The notes beneath the pieces were generated by a model. The model was not told where the DNA came from. It made no database searches and saw only the letters and a list, made by a program, of their open reading frames with translations. A DNA stretch of 9,269 bases from UBA1049 sp964525815 (GTDB taxonomy: Bacteria; Bacillota; Clostridia; Oscillospirales; CAG-382): contig CAZGJQ010000078.1 in the NCBI GenBank assembly GCA_964525815.1, positions 1 to 9,269 on the forward strand. The letters run 5' to 3'. The position numbers and the translations under genes were made by a program. Below, in pieces: positions 5,179 through 9,269 of the stretch (position 1 is the first letter of the stretch; each line of letters opens with the position of its first letter).

Positions 5179-6438
5179 TCAGAGCTCGGCCATTCTTGTT
5201 ACGGCGACAAAAATGTTGGATATTTCATACCAGGTAGCAAAGTCCACGATACCGCTTGTCGGAAGATTAAAAACTCTTTGGAAGGTCTCTACCGATTCTC
5301 TTGTTCTCGGCCCGTAAATGCCGTCTACTGCTAACCTGCCTATGGCAGGAAAATTGTTTGAAATGGCGTTGAGCTGCTCCTGTATTGTTCTTACCGCCGC
5401 TCCGGTGGAGCCGAGCTGGAGTATAGTTCCGGGATAGGATTGCGGAACTCCCTCTACCCTTTCTGCTTGCATCAGGAAAATATCCTGTCCGTAATAATTC
5501 TTTAGAATATCGATTGAGTTAAATCCCCTTTCCCCGAGATTTTTTGAGCCCCACTGCGAGAGCCAGCCCGGGCAGCTTGTTCTCGCACCGTCACAGTACT
5601 GCGTAAAAAGAGGCTGCCGGATATTGGGGCGGGTTATGAAGGTGGTAAAAAGGTCGTCCACTACAACGGATATTTCGCTAAAAATGTTCCGCTGATAGAC
5701 AAATGCCTGGTCATATGCGGTGGAGTTTGTGATTGTAAAGTCATAACCCTTTCCTCTGTACCACTCGGTATATATGCGGTTAAGCGTAAAGGAAAGTATA
5801 GCCAGCACATTCGCTCTGATGGTGGAAACGGGCCAGGTCGAATATATTTCGCAGCTTGCTACATTTTTTATGTAATCCTTGAACGGAATCCATAGATTGC
5901 GCGCGGTTGTGTCGTCCGGAACCCCTTCGTGAACAATGACAAATTCCGGAACAACCGGCTCCGGCAGCACCACTAACCCCAACGACTCCGGGAGCGGCTT
6001 TACTTCCTCCTCCGGTATTTTAGGCGGGAAAACGCCGTAAAGAGTGTGCGGCTCTATAAAAATGTCCTGAGCCTCCGGGAAATCATTTACTTCCGGGCGC
6101 AAACGGACATTCTGGATAGCGGTGCTGTTTGGAAGAATTTGAGCTTCTTCTATCAGCACAGGCATAAAACCCTCCGCAAAAATATTGATGTTATATAAGG
6201 AATAGGGTCTCGGCTCTCCCGGAAACATGGAAAAATCCACGGGGGGTGCCGCAAGGTCGATTACAGGAGTGTGTCCCGAATTATCGGTTATAAGCTCATC
6301 TATTATTTGCTCCTCGCCGTTTTCACCCGCCGTGGTTATTCTTACGGTAGCTCCTTCCACCGGTCTGCCGACATCAATCGCAAAAACCTCGGTTATAAGC
6401 CGTCCGATATCCAGTAGCTGATTGTTATTACCGTTCAC
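5179..6438 (-). CDS. sleC: SleC-family spore cortex-lytic zymogen
   Basis: A 419-aa protein, GTG start at 6438 with AAGGAG 9 nt upstream, close to the usual 420-440 aa of clostridial SleC. Residues ~12-115 are a beta-sandwich pre-region (VEGATVRITT, PYSLYNINIFAEGF). Then comes the family signature LYGVFPPKIPEEEVKPLP (133-150). The SpoIID-like catalytic region includes WIPFKDYIKNVASCEIYSTW, with Glu197 the likely catalytic acid, followed by ANVLAILSFTLNR, TRPNIRQPLFTQYCDG and CPGWLSQWGS. Residues ~339-400 form a peptidoglycan-binding domain (GAAVRTIQEQLN, DGIYGPRTRESVETFQ). In Clostridium perfringens and C. difficile, SleC is stored inactive in the spore and cleaved by the CspB protease, after which it degrades cortex. 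Here csp-type genes lie next door, divergently transcribed. By comparison of lengths the mature enzyme should begin roughly at residue 130-150. A SleC paralogue rather than the orthologue is possible. Confidence 0.88.
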   Translation of the reverse strand: MNGNNNQLLDIGRLITEVFAIDVGRPVEGATVRITTAGENGEEQIIDELITDNSGHTPVIDLAAPPVDFSMFPGEPRPYSLYNINIFAEGFMPVLIEEAQILPNSTAIQNVRLRPEVNDFPEAQDIFIEPHTLYGVFPPKIPEEEVKPLPESLGLVVLPEPVVPEFVIVHEGVPDDTTARNLWIPFKDYIKNVASCEIYSTWPVSTIRANVLAILSFTLNRIYTEWYRGKGYDFTITNSTAYDQAFVYQRNIFSEISVVVDDLFTTFITRPNIRQPLFTQYCDGARTSCPGWLSQWGSKNLGERGFNSIDILKNYYGQDIFLMQAERVEGVPQSYPGTILQLGSTGAAVRTIQEQLNAISNNFPAIGRLAVDGIYGPRTRESVETFQRVFNLPTSGIVDFATWYEISNIFVAVTRMAEL

Positions 6439-6641
6439 AAGGCATTTCTCCTTAAAAATATAATGCTTATATAATAATTATATTAGACATATGTGTTTTT
6501 TGTACATATAAAAAATATTATACGGTTTTTGATGCCCCAAATAACCGATATATTCATATAATAAACTAAAAGGAATACTTTGCTCAAGGTGTTTGCTCAT
6601 ATAAGAGATTACTAAACGCTTAACACGATTGGAGAGATTTT
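6439..6641. promoter_or_regulatory. AT-rich divergent promoter region, sleC / csp operon
   Basis: A 203-bp AT-rich intergenic region that must hold promoters for both directions. For sleC (minus), TATAAT at 6482-6477 with TGTACA at 6506-6501 (18-nt spacer) is a candidate, giving a leader of roughly 30 nt. For the + operon, TCATATAAT (6554-6562) and TCATATAAG (6597-6605) repeat the element TCATATAA 43 nt apart. CATATAAT is close to the sporulation sigma-E -10 element, but no convincing -35 is seen. Control by a sporulation sigma factor is inferred from gene content, not shown. Confidence 0.4.
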
Positions 6642-6917
6642 ATGCCAAGCAGACCTGTAACGGTAGGCAGGAGCGGGAAACCGCCTTCGCCCCCTCCGTC
6701 CGTCATACCTTCTTATTGTAAAATAACAATCAGACCTAAGCCCGAAATACTCAGACAATATGTAAATACATATATGTATGTTTGGCTTGTTAACGGCAGC
6801 TCATTCTGGATGTATCCAAAAAAATTTAATAATTACATACTTAGCGGTTATGTATGGTCGGGAAAAGGCTGGGAAACCATTTGCTTCAGCGAAAAGCTTA
6901 TAGACAGCATTTATTGA
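6642..6917 (+). CDS. Uncharacterised 91-aa protein heading the csp operon
   Basis: ATG at 6642 with GGAGAG 5 nt upstream. The N-terminal ~25 residues are basic and proline/serine-rich (SRPVTVGRSGKPPSPPPS) and probably unstructured. Residues ~26-91 are aromatic and beta-like: YCKITIRPKPEILRQYVN, then YMYVWLVNGSSFWMYPKKF and SGYVWSGKGWETICF. There is no signal peptide, transmembrane segment or catalytic motif. I have a loose memory of similar small proteins (VNG-SFW-YP core) in spore-forming clostridia, without an assigned function. Only 12 nt separate its stop from the Csp protease start, and the protease ribosome site (GGGGAG) overlaps its end, so co-expression is nearly certain. A spore protein, or a partner of Csp or SleC, is plausible inference. 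Confidence 0.7.
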   Translation: MPSRPVTVGRSGKPPSPPPSVIPSYCKITIRPKPEILRQYVNTYMYVWLVNGSSFWMYPKKFNNYILSGYVWSGKGWETICFSEKLIDSIY

Positions 6918-6929
6918 GGGGAGAGCGTA

Positions 6930-8636
6930 ATGTCGATTGCGATACCGTTTATTATAAGCCGGTTAGCGGAGCTGACCCCGGAGCTGCTGACCGAGGAGGG
7001 AATGCTTGAGGTTATTGTAAAGTATAACGGCGATATATTCAAAGTAGGCGAAGAGCTGGATGCGGTGGTGGAAATCCTTAATAACGATTACGCAATCTTT
7101 ACTCTTAATATTAATCGGCTGCCCCAGCTGTATGAATATACGGAAGTAGAGTATATTGAGCTGCCAAAAACGCTTACTTTTTTTATGAGGGCAAGTTTGG
7201 GAAGAGCCTGTATAACTCCGGTACATAACCCCCAGAGATACGGTCTTTTGGGGAGTGGCACAATAATTGGTATAATCGATTCCGGAATAGACTATACACA
7301 TCCGGATTTTATAAACGAGGACGGCAGCAGCAGGGTGCTCTTTATATGGGATCAGAGTATACCGGGGATTCCGCCGGAGGGCTTTAGGAGCGGAACGGAG
7401 TACAATAATCAGCAGATAAATGCGGCTCTTGCAAGCGATAATCCTTTTGATATTGTGGCGAGCAGGGACGAGGTCGGACACGGAACCGCGGTTAGCGGTA
7501 TTGCGGCGGGCAACGGCAGGGAAAGCGGTGGAAGGGAAAGAGGAACGGCACCCGAAGCGTCCATTATTATGGTTAAGCTCGGACGGAGAGGGAACGCTCT
7601 CTTTGCGCGCACCACCGAAATAATGAGGGCAGTAAAATACATAATCGACAAGGCACGTGAGCTGAATATGCCGGTTGCCATTAATATCAGCTACGGCACT
7701 AACGACGGCTCTCATTCCGGAGACTCGTTGTTTGAGACCTATATGGATTCCATGTCCGAGCAGTGGAAAACGGTAATTGCCGTGGCAACCGGAAACGAGG
7801 GCTCAGCCGGACACCATTTTTCGGGTACAGTGGAGCAGAACGGCACCGTAGAGGTAGACTTTGTAACCCTTGGGTTTGCCCAGAGGCTCTACATGACTCT
7901 GTGGAAAAACTTTGCTGATACAATGTTCTTTGAGCTTGTAGCGCCGAGCGGAAGATCAAGCGGAGTTATAAGACCTGTGCAGAGAATCACCACTGTAACA
8001 CTTGACCGAACGCTTATTTCCTTTTTTTGCGGGCAGCCGACCCATTATACGTTGGAGCAGGAGCTGTACATAGTCTTTCGGGCTTTGGATGAGAGCATAC
8101 CGCAGGGAGTTTGGAGGCTTTTTGTAAGAGGAGAGCAGATTGTGGACGGCAGGTTCAACATATGGCTGCCTACCGTAGAGGATGTTAGCAGGGATACCGC
8201 TTTTTTAAGTCCGAGTACAGAAACCACCTTGACCATTCCCTCAACAGCAATAAAGGTAGTTTCTGTTGGCGGGTATAATGCGGTAATCGGCAGTGTAGCC
8301 GAGTTCTCGGGCAGGGGCTATACAAGACAGAATGTTTATGTTAAGCCGGATTTGGTTGCTCCCGCGGTAGGCATTCTTGCACCCCGTGCGGGGGGAGGAT
8401 ATGATTCGTTTACCGGAACAAGCATGGCGGCTCCCTTTGTAGCGGGCTCTGCGGCGCTTATGATGGAGTGGGGTATAGTGCGAGGTAACGATATATTTTT
8501 ATACGGACAAAGGGTAACCGCTTTCTTGAGAAAAGGAGCAACAAGAGAAGGTTTTTTGGATTACCCAAACCCTTTATGGGGATACGGAGCACTTTGTCTT
8601 GACCGGACAATGGATTATTTGGTCGAATATACCTGA
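6930..8636 (+). CDS. Csp-type subtilisin-like germination protease (S8)
   Basis: A 568-aa protein with ATG at 6930 and GGGGAG 6 nt upstream. Residues 1-~95 form a prodomain, and no signal peptide precedes it, as in other Csp proteases. The subtilase triad is complete: Asp117 in IGIIDSGIDYTHPDF, His184 in DEVGHGTAVSGIAAG and Ser498 in FTGTSMAAPFVAGSAAL, with the oxyanion Asn289 in VATGNEG. About 200 residues between Asn289 and Ser498 include a beta-rich insert matching the jelly-roll domain of CspB. In clostridia, CspB cleaves pro-SleC at germination, while CspA and CspC are often catalytically dead; the intact triad makes this a CspB-like active enzyme. It is the second gene of an operon with the 91-aa gene and a second csp. 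An S8 Csp-like paralogue with another substrate is the alternative. Confidence 0.88.
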   Translation: MSIAIPFIISRLAELTPELLTEEGMLEVIVKYNGDIFKVGEELDAVVEILNNDYAIFTLNINRLPQLYEYTEVEYIELPKTLTFFMRASLGRACITPVHNPQRYGLLGSGTIIGIIDSGIDYTHPDFINEDGSSRVLFIWDQSIPGIPPEGFRSGTEYNNQQINAALASDNPFDIVASRDEVGHGTAVSGIAAGNGRESGGRERGTAPEASIIMVKLGRRGNALFARTTEIMRAVKYIIDKARELNMPVAINISYGTNDGSHSGDSLFETYMDSMSEQWKTVIAVATGNEGSAGHHFSGTVEQNGTVEVDFVTLGFAQRLYMTLWKNFADTMFFELVAPSGRSSGVIRPVQRITTVTLDRTLISFFCGQPTHYTLEQELYIVFRALDESIPQGVWRLFVRGEQIVDGRFNIWLPTVEDVSRDTAFLSPSTETTLTIPSTAIKVVSVGGYNAVIGSVAEFSGRGYTRQNVYVKPDLVAPAVGILAPRAGGGYDSFTGTSMAAPFVAGSAALMMEWGIVRGNDIFLYGQRVTAFLRKGATREGFLDYPNPLWGYGALCLDRTMDYLVEYT

Positions 8637-8647
8637 GGAGAGAGATT

Positions 8648-9269
8648 GTGGACGGTTTTAATGATATTTATGAGTTTATAAACGATCCCAACACGGTGGA
8701 TTTTATCGTAAGGGACAACGAGTACTTCAGGGAGTTTGCCAGAGAAAGGGAGGATATACTGTTTTCTCAGACCTTGGCGGGCAGATACCTTATTGCATAT
8801 ATAAGCAGAGAAAACGTAGAATCACTCATAACCGATTTGGGGACGGGTATTGTCAGTGCTGCTCCTCTTATCCTCGGTTTACTCGGGCGGGAGAACCTTG
8901 AAGCGGCGGGTATTTTACAGGTGCAGCAGCAGCCCTTCTTGGAGCTGAGGGGCAGAGGTGTTTTGGTGGGTATTGTAGATACCGGAATCGATTATACAAA
9001 TGAGGCGTTTATACGAGAGGACGGAACGAGTAAAATACAATTCCTGTACGACCAATCTATAATCGACACACCGCCAGAGGGCTTCTTTATAGGAACGGAT
9101 TATACAAATCAGCAGATTAACCAAGCGCTTGCTTCGGAGAATCCGTATGAGATTGTTCCGTCAAGAGATACCTCCGGACACGGTACCTTTTTGGCCTCGG
9201 TTGCCGCCGGTCGGGAGGAAAACGGTAATATAGGAGCAGCACCGGATGCTGATTTAATCATAGTAAAGC
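8648..9269 (+). CDS. Second Csp-type subtilisin-like protease, 3'-partial
   Basis: GTG at 8648 with GGAG 7 nt upstream; the ribosome site overlaps the upstream TGA and the gap is 11 nt. The 207 visible residues run off the window end. The prodomain-like region is ~1-100. Then come VGIVDTGIDYTNEAF (Asp111), YDQSIIDTPPEGF and DTSGHGTFLASVAAG (His178). The serine block lies beyond the window, so activity cannot be judged. Residues 103-186 follow the first protease closely (DQSI-PPEGF-GT-Y-NQQIN-ALAS-NP), marking a tandem duplication. In C. difficile and C. perfringens, csp genes likewise occur in tandem, and some members are pseudoproteases with a signalling or stabilising role. Confidence 0.85.
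   Translation, partial: MDGFNDIYEFINDPNTVDFIVRDNEYFREFAREREDILFSQTLAGRYLIAYISRENVESLITDLGTGIVSAAPLILGLLGRENLEAAGILQVQQQPFLELRGRGVLVGIVDTGIDYTNEAFIREDGTSKIQFLYDQSIIDTPPEGFFIGTDYTNQQINQALASENPYEIVPSRDTSGHGTFLASVAAGREENGNIGAAPDADLIIVK

Noticed and set aside
6963..7715. 250-aa open frame on the minus strand inside the first protease gene
   Set aside because: It is antisense to a gene with a complete subtilase triad, lacks a ribosome site, and its translation has no recognisable domain; it is a shadow of biased codon use.
1..9269. CRISPR array, tRNA, rRNA or insertion sequence
   Set aside because: No regularly spaced short repeats, cloverleaf with a CCA-type end, rRNA signature or transposase frame was seen on either strand by eye.

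Overview
The window reads as DNA of a spore-forming Bacillota bacterium, most likely a Clostridia member. Support comes from strong GGAGG-type ribosome sites before nearly every gene, standard code, moderate GC, a SleC/Csp/SleB-type set of spore-germination enzymes, and a phage remnant of the type found in Clostridia. Species cannot be told from the sequence.

Left part (1-4071, all minus strand). Transcription runs right to left. From 4071 to 2636 lies a broken tail and lysis block of a contractile-tailed prophage: a tail-terminator-like protein, a 62-aa protein, the first part of a tail sheath, an out-of-frame C-terminal scrap of another protein, and an LLH-family holin ending at a strong terminator (2589-2634). 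The rest of the sheath, tube, tape measure, baseplate and fibre genes are missing, so a large internal deletion is inferred near 3175-3230. No endolysin follows the holin and no head genes precede the block. From 2432 to 3 is a string of small, closely packed accessory genes typical of phages or conjugative elements: a 34-aa TTG-start gene, 76-, 77-, 116-, 63- and 76-aa proteins of unknown role, two small cysteine-rich putative zinc proteins and a cut-down XRE-type DNA-binding protein. Two copies of a 68-bp repeat (about 85% identical) each lie upstream of a small gene and probably carry a promoter or operator.

Middle (4072-4335). A 264-bp spacer separates the phage block from the germination genes. 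It holds a small hairpin, a possible remnant reading frame and a candidate promoter.

Right part (4336-9269). This is a spore-germination lytic cluster: a secreted protein with two LysM domains and a SleB-type hydrolase domain (+), a convergent terminator, a SleC-family spore cortex-lytic proenzyme (-), an AT-rich divergent intergenic region, then a + strand operon of a 91-aa uncharacterised protein and two tandem subtilisin-like Csp-type proteases, the second cut by the window end. In characterised clostridia, Csp protease removes the pro-peptide of SleC, and active SleC then degrades spore cortex peptidoglycan. Protease, substrate zymogen and a second cortex-hydrolase type are thus side by side here. 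The first Csp has a complete Asp/His/Ser triad. The 91-aa protein is the least understood member and the best candidate for something new.
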